Source: Paenibacillus marchantiae (GTDB taxonomy: Bacteria > Bacillota > Bacilli > Paenibacillales > Paenibacillaceae). From it: a DNA stretch of 64,000 bases. Both the position numbers and the translations under genes were made by a program. This document shows positions 51,569-59,958 of the stretch, piece after piece (positions within the stretch are counted from its first letter, which is position 1; each line of letters begins with the position of its first letter). The stretch covers positions 5,146,001-5,210,000 of the forward strand of contig NZ_CP118270.1 in assembly GCF_028771845.1 (NCBI RefSeq), in the 5' to 3' direction. The notes below the pieces were generated by a model. The model saw only the letters and a list, made by a program, of their open reading frames with translations. It had not been told where the DNA came from and made no database searches.

Positions 51569-51609
51569 AGCTATAATAGGTGACAATCTAGCTGTCACCT
51601 ATTATAGCT
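51569..51609. promoter_or_regulatory. Perfect 17-bp inverted repeat, likely WYL operator
   Basis: AGCTATAATAGGTGACA and its exact complement flank a 7-base spacer (ATCTAGC). Each arm contains a TATAAT-like box; on the reverse strand TTGTAA (51623-51628) pairs with TATAAT (51601-51606) at 16 bases. A bound regulator would block transcription to both sides. Confidence 0.65.
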
Positions 51610-51643
51610 TACACTTCATGTATTACAAGAAGGAGGTTTTATC

Positions 51644-52108
51644 ATGTCAGTTATTGCATATTTAAATTTTGATGGGAACACAGAACAGGTCATCGCGTTT
51701 TACTCAGAAGCTTTAAACGCAAGTAAGGTGAAAAAAGTGAAATTCAAGGATTTTTCACAAGATCCAAACTATCCATTGCCAGAAAATGAGTTGAATATGA
51801 TTATGGAGTCATCGTTAGAATTCGCTGGTGGGAAAATAATGATGTCGGATGTTCTTCCTTCGATGAAGAATGTAACGGGTGAGCTGGTTAAAGGTAACAA
51901 TGTAATCATTAGTATCATTATTGATGATAAACAGGCAATGAAAAACTACTTTACTAATTTGTCTGAAGGCGGCTATGTGATCATGCCATTATCAGAGATG
52001 CCTTGGTCTTCCTGCTTCGGAATGTTGGTTGATAAATTTGGTATCGTTTGGAAGTTTAATAGCGATGCTTACACATTCCTGGATAGCGTAATTTCTAATG
52101 CTACTTAA
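51644..52108 (+). CDS. VOC/PhnB-like glyoxalase-fold protein
   Basis: The 154-residue protein has the PhnB/3-demethylubiquinone-methyltransferase-like VOC fold: AYLNFDGNTEQVIAFYSEAL at the start, IMMSDVLP in the middle and WSSCFGMLVDKFGIVWKFN at the end. Members include antibiotic-binding and unknown-function proteins; a reaction cannot be named. AGAAGGAGG precedes ATG 51644. It overlaps the following YdeI-like gene by 11 bases and is divergent from the WYL regulator. Confidence 0.88.
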   Translation: MSVIAYLNFDGNTEQVIAFYSEALNASKVKKVKFKDFSQDPNYPLPENELNMIMESSLEFAGGKIMMSDVLPSMKNVTGELVKGNNVIISIIIDDKQAMKNYFTNLSEGGYVIMPLSEMPWSSCFGMLVDKFGIVWKFNSDAYTFLDSVISNAT

Positions 52109-52679
52109 TGAACTGCTTCCAGCAAAGTCAAAAAGCGAATTGAGATTTTGGTTTCAAGAACATTGCCTGACTGAAAATTCTTGCTGGGTCGTGGTGAGTA
52201 TGAAATCAACACCAGGTACGTTGCTATATCTGGATGCTGTTGAAGAAGCCTTGTGTTTTGGATGGATTGATGGACAAAAAAAGAAAATTTCCGAGACTCA
52301 ATTAGCTCAAAGACTATCTCCGAGAAGCAAAAAAAGTTCGTGGACTGAATTGAATAAAGAACGAGCCCGTCGCCTTGAATCGTTGGGATTAATGACAGAT
52401 GAAGGTCGAAAGACTCTCCCTGATCTCAGTTACGAATCATTTAAAATTGACCCTATTATTGAGCAGAGGTTGAAAGAGGACACGGATGTATATCAGAATT
52501 TTGCGGCATTCCCAGATCTTTATAAAAGAATTCGAATCGACACCATCCAAAGCTATAAAACTCAACCTGCGTTATTTAACAAAAGATTAGATAAGTTTAT
52601 AGCAAACACCAAACAAAATAAAATGTATGGCAATTGGAATGACAATGGGCGCCTATACAACCAAAACACCTCACCTTGA
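52098..52679 (+). CDS. YdeI/OmpD-associated family protein
   Basis: The 193-residue protein has SCWVVVSMKSTPGTLLYLDAVEEALCFGWIDGQKKK and RLSPRSKKSSWTELNKERARRLE in the usual order for the YdeI (bacteriocin-protection, OmpD-associated) family, whose biochemical role is not established. It is translationally coupled to the VOC gene (start inside its last codons). Its stop codon lies inside the 36-bp palindromic terminator. Confidence 0.85.
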   Translation: MLLNELLPAKSKSELRFWFQEHCLTENSCWVVVSMKSTPGTLLYLDAVEEALCFGWIDGQKKKISETQLAQRLSPRSKKSSWTELNKERARRLESLGLMTDEGRKTLPDLSYESFKIDPIIEQRLKEDTDVYQNFAAFPDLYKRIRIDTIQSYKTQPALFNKRLDKFIANTKQNKMYGNWNDNGRLYNQNTSP

Positions 52680-52699
52680 ATATTCAAGGTGAGGTGTTT
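52664..52699. terminator. 36-bp perfect palindrome, bidirectional terminator
   Basis: AAACACCTCACCTTGAATA is followed directly by its complement. It contains the YdeI stop codon and ends seven bases before the aldo/keto reductase stop, so it serves both convergent genes. Confidence 0.85.
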
Positions 52700-52705
52700 A
52701 ACCTG

Positions 52706-53692
52706 TTAAATGCCTGTCTTTTTCTTCTCAGATTCGGGATAGCGGTCACCCACAATTTGGATCTTGCTAATCTCATCATTAATTGTCATCAATTCCTGCT
52801 CGGTGAAGACAATATCAGATGCTGCAACATTTTCTGAGATTCTACTGACATTTGTTGTGCCTGGGATAGGTACAATAGAGGGTTTCTGAGCAAGAATCCA
52901 TGCTAGTGCAATTTGCGCTGTGGTTACATTTTTCTTCTCAGCAAGCTTGTTCAGATACTGAACAACCACCTGATTTGCTTCCATCGCTTCCTTTGTAAAC
53001 CGCGGAAGCTCGCCCCTGTTGTCGTTCTCCGTGAATGAAGCATTCTTGTCTAATTTCCCGGTAAGAAATCCACGACCCAGGGGACTATAGGCTACCAAAC
53101 CGATCCCCAATTCATCGAGTACGGGAAAAATGTCTCTTTCCAGCTCTCGCCACCACATCGAGTATTCACTTTCCACTGCCGTCAGTGGTTCAACGTTATG
53201 CGCACGACGAATCGTTGTAGCGCTCGCCTCTGACAAACCCCAGTGGAGAATCTTACCTTCTTTTTTCAGCTTTTGCATCGTCAACGCCACATCTTCAATT
53301 GGAACCTTTGGATCAACACGGTGGATGTAGTATAAATCGATATAATCTGTTTTTAATCTTTTTAATGATCCTTCAACCGAACGAATAATGGATTCTGGAC
53401 GGCTGTCCAGTTCATTTGTTGTGCTAGCTATTTTATGGCCTCCTTTCGTTGCAATCTGTACCTTATGCCGATGCCCTGTGAGCGCCTCACCAACAAGCTC
53501 CTCATTGGTGTAAGGCCCATAAACCTCCGCTGTATCAAACATCGTGATGCCAGCATCAATAGCTGAGTGTACAACGGATATCATTTCACCCCGGTCTTTT
53601 GCCGGTCCCCGATGGTAGTTCAGCCCCATACATCCAAATCCAACTTCAGAGGTTTCCAAACCGTTAACTCCCAAAATTCTTTTCTTCATCAT
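52706..53692 (-). CDS. Aldo/keto reductase
   Basis: The 328-residue protein has EVGFGCMGLNYHRGP, FDTAEVYGPYTNEELVGEAL (catalytic Asp and Tyr), IATKGG (Lys) and DLYYIHRVDP (His), then WILAQKPSIVPIPGTTNVSRI, the NADPH site. It belongs to the AKR11/13-like group that reduces aldehydes and ketones. It is divergent from a LysR gene that likely controls it. Confidence 0.93.
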   Translation of the reverse strand: MMKKRILGVNGLETSEVGFGCMGLNYHRGPAKDRGEMISVVHSAIDAGITMFDTAEVYGPYTNEELVGEALTGHRHKVQIATKGGHKIASTTNELDSRPESIIRSVEGSLKRLKTDYIDLYYIHRVDPKVPIEDVALTMQKLKKEGKILHWGLSEASATTIRRAHNVEPLTAVESEYSMWWRELERDIFPVLDELGIGLVAYSPLGRGFLTGKLDKNASFTENDNRGELPRFTKEAMEANQVVVQYLNKLAEKKNVTTAQIALAWILAQKPSIVPIPGTTNVSRISENVAASDIVFTEQELMTINDEISKIQIVGDRYPESEKKKTGI

Positions 53693-53875
53693 CTTTTCCT
53701 TTCTTAACCGTATTTTTTATCAGGCTTAAAAATTTGTTTAAGAGTATCTACTCCTATGGTAATTTCCAAAGTGAAAGATTTCTAATACCTATGATGAATG
53801 TTTTATCATGCCTAATATGTATCGTATAATAATCTGTAAGTTATCCATTAGTGTACTTATGGAAGGATGATTAGA

Positions 53876-54757
53876 ATGGATATTCGTGTTTTGAAGTATT
53901 TTTTAACTGTGGCTAACGTAGGCAATATAACAAAAGCAGCAGAAATCCTTCACATTACACAACCAACACTAAGCCGACAGCTTATGGATCTTGAAGAAGA
54001 GATGGGTTCTCGTTTGTTTGTACGGGGCAAGAGGCAAATTACGCTGACCGATAGCGGGCTACTTTTTCAACAACGGGTAAAAGAAATTATTTCCCTTCTA
54101 GATAAGACAGAAAGAGATCTGGCAGAACAAAAAGATTTGATTGGTGGCGTTGTTTCTATTGGATGTGTTGAGTCCGCCGTTTCTAGAGCGTTGCCAGAAT
54201 TATTAGAGGAATTCTCCAATCGGCACCCTAGGGTACAATATGAATTGTACAGCGCAGATGGAGATGACATTAGAGAGAAACTTGATCGAGGGAATATCGA
54301 TATCGGTATATTTTTGGAACCAATTGAAGCTGCAAAGTATGAATATATTCGATTACCTTATGAGGAAAAGTGGGGGATTCTAATGAGACGTGATGATCCT
54401 CTTGCTCAGAAAAAATCTATTGGTATTGAAGATATTCTTGCTTTACCCTTAATTCCGCCCCGACGCACAATTGTACAAAATGAGATTGCAAGCTGGCTTG
54501 GAGTTGAGAATGATAGCCTGTCTATTTTTGCATCACATAATTTACTGACGAATGCTATGCTGTTGGTAGAACGGAAACTTGGATATGCCATTTGTGTGAG
54601 TGGATCTTATACGATCCGGGAAAGTAGTCGTACTTGTTTTGTTCCATTTGAACCTGAACGAACCACTAGTCATGTACTCGCTTGGAAAAAGAATAAAATA
54701 TTCAGTTCAGCTACTGCACACTTTATTCAGTTTATAAAAGATACCTATCAAACTTAA
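53876..54757 (+). CDS. LysR family transcriptional regulator
   Basis: The 293-residue protein has the LysR helix-turn-helix (NITKAAEILHITQPTLSRQLMDLEEEMG, about residues 17-44, two blocks) and an effector domain starting GGVVSIGCVESAVSRALPELL. ATG 53876 is preferred to ATG 53867, since GGAAGGA lies eight bases before it. It diverges from the aldo/keto reductase gene across 183 bases. Confidence 0.88.
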   Translation: MDIRVLKYFLTVANVGNITKAAEILHITQPTLSRQLMDLEEEMGSRLFVRGKRQITLTDSGLLFQQRVKEIISLLDKTERDLAEQKDLIGGVVSIGCVESAVSRALPELLEEFSNRHPRVQYELYSADGDDIREKLDRGNIDIGIFLEPIEAAKYEYIRLPYEEKWGILMRRDDPLAQKKSIGIEDILALPLIPPRRTIVQNEIASWLGVENDSLSIFASHNLLTNAMLLVERKLGYAICVSGSYTIRESSRTCFVPFEPERTTSHVLAWKKNKIFSSATAHFIQFIKDTYQT

Positions 54758-54781
54758 TCTCCATGATTATTTAAATAGCCC

Positions 54782-54824
54782 AAAGCCCACGTACTGCTCC
54801 AACTTGAGCAATACATGGGCTTTT
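54782..54824 (+). terminator. Terminator of the LysR gene
   Basis: AAAGCCCA pairs with TGGGCTTT (an inner GCTC/GAGC pair extends it) and is followed by TTTT. The region 54825-54928 has nothing else of note. Confidence 0.7.
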
Positions 54825-54928
54825 ACGATCTTAATTCAAGAACAGTTAGGTGACCTTCTCCGGTAATTTTGGATTCAGCATGAAGTCATCTCCCTAATCC
54901 TAAATGTTCATCAATCGCTAGCTTCGCC

Positions 54929-55897
54929 TTACTCGCCCAGGCTGTTCCAGAACGCTTGGAAGGCACCTTTCTCGATTTCGAAGAATACCGGTACATTGCC
55001 GTAACGCACCAGACCTTCCCCAAACAGAACTAATTGGACCTGCGTCTTATCTTCGAGCGTCAGGTAGATGATCTTGCGATTTTCCTGCCCGTAAAGGCGC
55101 TCCTCCAGTTCAGGGCTTGTTGCTATCGGTTTAGCCGCGTAAAGCGCTGAGATAAAGCTGTTAAGCGATTTGTCCGCTGCGAGCGGCTGCAGCTGCTGCA
55201 AGCCGTTGTTCCAGCTGGCGAAGGTCTCCCACTGCGCCGAAGTGACGTTGCCTTCGAGATGAAGCTTGCCGATAAGGTCTTCGCCGCTGCCGATAGTGAT
55301 GCCGTTGCTCTGGTCAAACAGTTGGGCATATACCTGACCATCGATCTCGGTGTAAGACATGATACGGAAATTCGTGTCGTAGCCGTTGACCGCATAGATG
55401 TCCGCTTCTCCAATGTTGGAGGCCAGCTCCGTGTACTCACCCTTGTCGCTCAGCTCATGAATGCCCCCTGTTGTAGTACCGAGCTTCTCGCCTCGCAGGG
55501 CAAGCGCATCCGTACCGTCAAGCGATGTAGCAGACTGTGTATATACGTTGCCCTGATAAACCACCAGTTGAAGCATATCGGCCTTCACGCCGTTCTTTGA
55601 ATCCGGCAGCTCTGTCTTCGGAATCACCACAGGGTCGAATGATGCGCCCGGAGTGACCTGTGCCACCTGCGTCGCTGGCGCGGCCGGTCCGCTCACTTGC
55701 TGCCATATGCTTGGCGCCGCGAGTCCAACACTGGCAGCAATGACGACGCTCGCTGCAATATATAGAGGTTTTCGCTGGCGCTTTTGTTCATGGCGTTGTG
55801 TGTTCAAGGTTTGCTCTATCCGTTTTTTCATTTGGTCATTTGTTTTCATATGGTCCACCGCTTTCTTATAATTTCGTTTGAATTGTCCCTCGTTCAT
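54929..55897 (-). CDS. Putative anti-sigma factor, single-pass membrane protein
   Basis: The 322-residue protein has a short charged cytosolic head (about 1-43, KKRIEQTLNTQRHEQKRQRK), one transmembrane helix (LYIAASVVIAASVGLAA, about 45-61) and a long extracytoplasmic domain. No zinc-finger HxxxCxxC motif is visible. Its start overlaps the stop of the ECF sigma gene by four bases (ATGA), the usual sign of a sigma/anti-sigma pair. It probably holds the sigma factor at the membrane until an envelope signal arrives. The extracellular domain is not one I can name. Confidence 0.8.
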   Translation of the reverse strand: MNEGQFKRNYKKAVDHMKTNDQMKKRIEQTLNTQRHEQKRQRKPLYIAASVVIAASVGLAAPSIWQQVSGPAAPATQVAQVTPGASFDPVVIPKTELPDSKNGVKADMLQLVVYQGNVYTQSATSLDGTDALALRGEKLGTTTGGIHELSDKGEYTELASNIGEADIYAVNGYDTNFRIMSYTEIDGQVYAQLFDQSNGITIGSGEDLIGKLHLEGNVTSAQWETFASWNNGLQQLQPLAADKSLNSFISALYAAKPIATSPELEERLYGQENRKIIYLTLEDKTQVQLVLFGEGLVRYGNVPVFFEIEKGAFQAFWNSLGE

Positions 55898-56388
55898 TGG
55901 GGTTCTTCTCCTTCCAGCTCCAGTTTTAACAGCTGTCTTCCCCGCTTCAATCGCATCTTCACTGCAGACTCGCTGATCTGCAGAATCTCGCCGATTTCCC
56001 GGATCAGATAATCTTCGTAATAGTACAAATGAACCACCGATCTATACTTGACGGGCAGTGACAACACGAGTTCGATCAGTGCCTGATCTTCGGGGTCGTC
56101 TGTCGTAAGGGGATCTGCTCCCTCCAACTTGACCTCCCGTTTGCGCCAGCCTCTGCCTAATAAGGATTTACAATGATTGGTGATGACCCGGATCAACCAT
56201 GCTTTCTGATGCTCTGCATCGTTGAATATAGGGGCTTTTTCCATTAACTTGATGAAGGTATCCTGAGTGGCTTCCTCCGCGTCCTCTCTCCTGCCGAGGT
56301 GCACCATGGCAATCCGGAACAGCGTATCCGCGTAAGTCTCATAGACTTTCATCATATGATCTCCCCGTTGGGGCATTGATCGCTGCAT
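55894..56388 (-). CDS. ECF-type RNA polymerase sigma factor
   Basis: The 164-residue protein has sigma region 2 (LFRIAMVHLGRREDAEEATQDTFIKLMEKA, about residues 24-53) and region 4 (LPVKYRSVVHLYYYEDYLIREIGEILQISESAVKMRLKRGRQLL, in blocks, about 110-155). It is of the SigV/SigW-like extracytoplasmic-function class. It is followed by its likely anti-sigma gene with a four-base overlap. Start ATG 56388 follows AAAGGAGGG; an internal ATG at 56355 is an alternative with GGGGAG. Confidence 0.92.
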   Translation of the reverse strand: MQRSMPQRGDHMMKVYETYADTLFRIAMVHLGRREDAEEATQDTFIKLMEKAPIFNDAEHQKAWLIRVITNHCKSLLGRGWRKREVKLEGADPLTTDDPEDQALIELVLSLPVKYRSVVHLYYYEDYLIREIGEILQISESAVKMRLKRGRQLLKLELEGEEPQ

Positions 56389-56427
56389 GGTTGTTCTGCC
56401 CTCCTTTATATCTCTAACACTCTCAAG

Positions 56428-56453
56428 GACGGCATTTGGTCACATTTTGTTGT
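56428..56453 (-). promoter_or_regulatory. Candidate ECF promoter of the sigma/anti-sigma operon
   Basis: On the reverse strand ACAAC (56449-56453) and CGTC (56428-56431) are 17 bases apart, the AAC/CGT pattern used by ECF sigma factors. Autoregulation is common for this class. A copy of CCGTCCTTGAGA occurs again at 56505-56516. Confidence 0.4.
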
Positions 56454-56541
56454 AAATTTAATATTTAGATATTTTTCAAACGAGTGACCAGATCAACCTC
56501 TTGTTCTCAAGGACGGATATAGATTTATAAGATAAAACAAT

Positions 56542-56566
56542 AAAAAGCCGCTAAAATAGCGACTTT
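56542..56566 (-). terminator. Hairpin (dispersed repeat copy 3)
   Basis: CGCTA-AAA-TAGCG with AAAAAGC before and GACTTT after matches the cores at 6795 and 44809. It lies beyond the stem at 56648 and may act as a second terminator for the oxidoreductase gene. Confidence 0.5.
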
Positions 56567-56647
56567 GAAGATTAAAATCCAATTGGGATTCATCATATAG
56601 CGAGCCTTTTGGCCACAATTAAACTTACGGAAATTTAGACAGACAAA

Positions 56648-56668
56648 AAGCCGTCATTATGACGGCTT
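56648..56668 (-). terminator. Terminator of the Gfo/Idh/MocA gene
   Basis: A perfect palindrome AAGCCGTCAT-T-ATGACGGCTT with a further run of A at the left (T on the reverse strand), 48 bases after the stop at 56717. Confidence 0.75.
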
Positions 56669-56716
56669 ACACGATTTAACACATCTATGGTAGTTACAGC
56701 AATAACAGAAAGTGTG

Positions 56717-57781
56717 TTAAATACTTCTATGGATTACACTTTTGGTCTCTGCTGCCTCAAAAATGGTCTCAATCAGTACAAGTACTCTGTGAACTTCATC
56801 ATTCTTAATTGCAATTTCAGATTTCCCTTCGAGTACAGAGACGAAATTTTCATAGAAGCTTTGCTCCTCCAAATCCGGCTTTTCAATCGCAAACTTTAGT
56901 GTGGACTGTTCGGACGGCGGTGCCATCGTTTTGGTCAATCCCTGCCCCGCTTTGATAGGTTTCGGCTCTATATGAGCAACATCCGGATTTCGAGTGATAA
57001 TCTCTCCACTTAAATCCCAGTCCCTAATCACTGCTGTACCTTCCGTTCCTTTGAGATACCATCTCGGTAACTTCACATAATTGGTCGTTCCCACTTCAAT
57101 AAGTGCCGTAAGGCCATCTTTAAATGTTATATAACTCGTAAAGCCATCATCCACTTCGGTTCCCAAAATATAACTTAAATTAGCCGCCACACTTTCAATT
57201 TGGCTATCTGTAATCCGTAGCAGTTGGTCCAGCAAATGCACGCCCCAATCCAGCAGCATACCTCCACCGTAATCCTTCAGCTGGCGCCAGTCGCCAGGAA
57301 TGCCATTGGCTCCTTGAACCCGAGATTCCAAATGGAACAGCTCGCCCAATGTCTTTTTATCGATGATGTCCTTGGCAGTCCGGAAATCTTCATCCCAGCG
57401 ACGATTTTGATGAACCGTGAATACACGTTTCTCCTCGTTCGCTACCTTGACAATATCATTAAAATCCTTGCTGGTTATTGTAACCGGTTTTTCGCAAATT
57501 ACATGTTTACCAGCCTGCAGAGCTTGAATTGCTATATCTTTGTGAACATCATTAGGTGTAGCAATCAAAACGATATCCACCAGCTCATCTGTCAGAACAG
57601 CATCCAGACTTGCGTAAGTTTTATAGCCGGCTTCCTTTCCCAATTCCATCCGATATTCAACAGTATCGTATACCCCGATTACGGAAATCTGTGATACAGG
57701 CTCAATTAACTGGCAATGATAGCTGCCCATCCCCCCAAAGCCAACAATTGCTATATTATAAATTCGGTTATTCATCTTCAT
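56717..57781 (-). CDS. Gfo/Idh/MocA family oxidoreductase
   Basis: The 354-residue protein has the Rossmann head IAIVGFGGMGSYHCQLI, the CEKPVT motif (KHVICEKPVTIT, about 91-102) that carries the catalytic Lys, and GGGMLLDWGVHLLDQLL (His near 181). These enzymes use NAD(P) to oxidise sugar or inositol derivatives. The next gene upstream is an AraC regulator on the same strand, and no importer lies nearby, so the substrate is open. ATG 57781 follows GGAAAGGACG. Confidence 0.9.
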   Translation of the reverse strand: MKMNNRIYNIAIVGFGGMGSYHCQLIEPVSQISVIGVYDTVEYRMELGKEAGYKTYASLDAVLTDELVDIVLIATPNDVHKDIAIQALQAGKHVICEKPVTITSKDFNDIVKVANEEKRVFTVHQNRRWDEDFRTAKDIIDKKTLGELFHLESRVQGANGIPGDWRQLKDYGGGMLLDWGVHLLDQLLRITDSQIESVAANLSYILGTEVDDGFTSYITFKDGLTALIEVGTTNYVKLPRWYLKGTEGTAVIRDWDLSGEIITRNPDVAHIEPKPIKAGQGLTKTMAPPSEQSTLKFAIEKPDLEEQSFYENFVSVLEGKSEIAIKNDEVHRVLVLIETIFEAAETKSVIHRSI

Positions 57782-57938
57782 CGTCCTTTCCCTTTTTGAA
57801 TATGCCTACATGTTAGATTTCTCACAGCAAACTTTATGTAAAAAAGATGAGTGGCTGCGACCTTGATTTATGCAAGATGTATAGCACCTCAACTTGTTTA
57901 ATACCCTTATCATACAAGTCTCATAAAAGACTATCTTC

Positions 57939-58829
57939 CTATTTTCTTGCTGTTTTATTCCCGGATATTGTCATGCGATACTTTAAAGGCGATGTCCCCG
58001 TCGCTTCCTTGAAGAAGTGATGAAATGTCTTAACGCTATTGAATCCGGCTTGCTCTGCTATTTCGGTAATCGAATAATTTTCATTGAGCAAAATCCATTT
58101 CGCTTTATTAAGTCGATATTCGTTTAGAAAAGTTACAAAGGTCATTCCTGTATTTTTCTTAAAAAACTTAGTGAAATAATAAGGGCTGAACCCTATATAG
58201 TCGGCAACGTCTTTTAGTATAATTGATTCCTGGTAATTGCTTTCTACATATTCAAAAATCCGTTCCAGCTTTAAAAGCATTTCTTTGGTCGGAGTCAGGA
58301 TATTTCCCGAGATTTGGGGTCGATGTTTCTCACTCCCCCTTGGTACTTCTCTTAGAATAAAAGTCAACATTTCATAAAGTTTGGCCTTGATCATATATGC
58401 ATAGCCCTCTTTGCGCTCGTAATCTTCTGTGCTTATGTTTTGAAGAAGAGGAAGAAGCTTGGTTGCCGTTTCATGAGGCCAGTTTCTGCTGGATTGCTCT
58501 ATTTGAGTAAAAATGTCACGAAGCGACCGATCATCGTAAATTAGTGTGGATACGTCTTGGAACAGGCTCAGATCAAATTGAATAACAATTCGCTCACTAT
58601 CAGGGGATGACAAAAAAAAGTGGACGTCACCGCCATTAATGAATTGGACTTCCCCCTGCTTCAGACGGATTACCTTGTCATTCAACCCCAAATCCAGGCT
58701 TCCCTGGGTAACATAAATAATTTCAATTTCCTTATGCCAGTGAGGATAACAGAGCACATCTCCTTTATGAATAAAGCTTCGAAATGGGAGTCTTTTGTCG
58801 AGTTCCGGGATCTCTAGATATAAACTCAT
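57939..58829 (-). CDS. AraC family transcriptional regulator
   Basis: The 296-residue protein has an N-terminal cupin (HWHKEIEIIYVTQGSLDLGL, GEVQFINGGDVHFF) and a C-terminal AraC domain (ILKDVADYIGFSPYYFTKFFKK and ITEIAEQAGFNSVKTFHHFFKE). It probably responds to a sugar and may control the Gfo/Idh/MocA gene 157 bases downstream on the same strand. Start ATG 58829 follows AGGAGGACTG. The 277 bases between it and the TetR gene hold only AT-rich sequence and the hairpin 59064-59098. Confidence 0.88.
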   Translation of the reverse strand: MSLYLEIPELDKRLPFRSFIHKGDVLCYPHWHKEIEIIYVTQGSLDLGLNDKVIRLKQGEVQFINGGDVHFFLSSPDSERIVIQFDLSLFQDVSTLIYDDRSLRDIFTQIEQSSRNWPHETATKLLPLLQNISTEDYERKEGYAYMIKAKLYEMLTFILREVPRGSEKHRPQISGNILTPTKEMLLKLERIFEYVESNYQESIILKDVADYIGFSPYYFTKFFKKNTGMTFVTFLNEYRLNKAKWILLNENYSITEIAEQAGFNSVKTFHHFFKEATGTSPLKYRMTISGNKTARK

Positions 58830-59063
58830 GTACGCTAGCAGTCCTCCTTATATGTGTTGCATTCAATAATATATCTTGTAATCGTTTTCATAAAAACTTC
58901 CTGTGCAAATTCCTTCTGTTCATTCTCTGTAGATCCTAATAATAATTCAAAAGGATATGTTTATAAATGTTTTTCTCATAAGAATTGTTGCTGAGTAGCC
59001 CTGCGTCATCAAGTCGATTTTGAAGGTAACGGTGCATTATAAGATTAACAATAAGCCTTATCA

Positions 59064-59098
59064 AAAACCGCACATCCGATATCCTGATGTACGGTTTT
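59064..59098. terminator. Terminator of the TetR gene
   Basis: AAAACCG-ACATC pairs with GATGT-CGGTTTT (one mismatch) around a 9-base loop, with T-runs in both directions. Confidence 0.7.
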
Positions 59099-59106
59099 TT
59101 TACATT

Positions 59107-59787
59107 CTAATTTTCTTGTTCCTTTATCACCTGCTCAATTCCCGACAAAATCAGCTTCAAGCCGAACTCAAACGCTCCGTCGCTCCCCATCATCTCAAAC
59201 AGCCCGCCCTTGTGCATTCGCCGGAACAGTCCTGCTTCCGTCTCGCTCATGGAGTCCAGTAGCTGGATCATCTCCCCGCCCGGAAGCTCTCCCTGGTTCT
59301 TAATCATTACGGAGACCGTGCGCTGGTGCTCATAATTATCCAGAACAAAGAAGAAAACATAGTTCACAAGCGTAAGAACGGCTTGCAATTTCTGCTCTTG
59401 CTCAAGTGGCGTAGATTCCATACAGAGCAGCATACGGTTGGTGAAGCGAATCATGTCCGGCTCATGGGGCAGCGTCTGCATCATAAGCTGCGTGGAGCAG
59501 GGATACCGGCGGAGTACACTCCGTATCGATATCGCAAGGCCCTCCATTTGCACCTTCCAGTCCCCGTCGGATTGGAATTCATTCAGGATCATTTTCGATA
59601 TCTGGTTGGCCAGATGCTGGTAGAGATGCTGCTTGCTCTTAAAGTACCAGTACAGAGAAGGAGCCTGAATACCCAGCCGATCGGCCAATCGCCTCATACT
59701 GAATTTCTCAATGCCTTCATCCCCAAGAAGCTCCCAAGAAGCTTCCAAAATCTTATCCTCCGAAATCTGAGGCTGTTGTTTTTTCAT
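59107..59787 (-). CDS. TetR family repressor with TetR_C-type ligand domain
   Basis: The 226-residue protein has the N-terminal HTH (FSMRRLADRLGIQAPSLYWYFKSKQHLYQHLA, about residues 29-60, two blocks); the SLYWYFKSK form is that of tetracycline-repressor-like proteins. It is divergent from a MATE exporter, and the gap holds three copies of a palindrome TCTAACANTGTTAGA, so it likely represses the exporter and itself and is released by an exported compound. Confidence 0.9.
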   Translation of the reverse strand: MKKQQPQISEDKILEASWELLGDEGIEKFSMRRLADRLGIQAPSLYWYFKSKQHLYQHLANQISKMILNEFQSDGDWKVQMEGLAISIRSVLRRYPCSTQLMMQTLPHEPDMIRFTNRMLLCMESTPLEQEQKLQAVLTLVNYVFFFVLDNYEHQRTVSVMIKNQGELPGGEMIQLLDSMSETEAGLFRRMHKGGLFEMMGSDGAFEFGLKLILSGIEQVIKEQEN

Positions 59788-59803
59788 CCGTATCCGCCCT
59801 TTT

Positions 59804-59820
59804 ATCTAACAGTGTAAGAT
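59804..59820. promoter_or_regulatory. TetR operator O1
   Basis: ATCTAACAGTGTAAGAT, an imperfect palindrome, lies 17 bases from the repressor start codon. Confidence 0.7.
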
Positions 59821-59852
59821 TATGCTTTACAGGTTCATAAGTTCATGATAAC

Positions 59853-59869
59853 ATCTAACACTGTAAGGC
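59853..59869. promoter_or_regulatory. TetR operator O2
   Basis: ATCTAACACTGTAAGGC, with a good left half-site and a degraded right one. It lies 20 bases (two helical turns) from O3. Confidence 0.65.
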
Positions 59870-59872
59870 ACA

Positions 59873-59889
59873 AACTAACACTGTTAGAT
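59873..59889. promoter_or_regulatory. TetR operator O3
   Basis: AACTAACACTGTTAGAT, the best palindrome of the three, ends 69 bases before the MATE start codon. Confidence 0.7.
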
Positions 59890-59958
59890 TGAAAATTGGA
59901 ATATCGTTCGAATTTCAAATCAGTTCAAAAAATAAATGAAGAAAGTAGTGACTCACAC

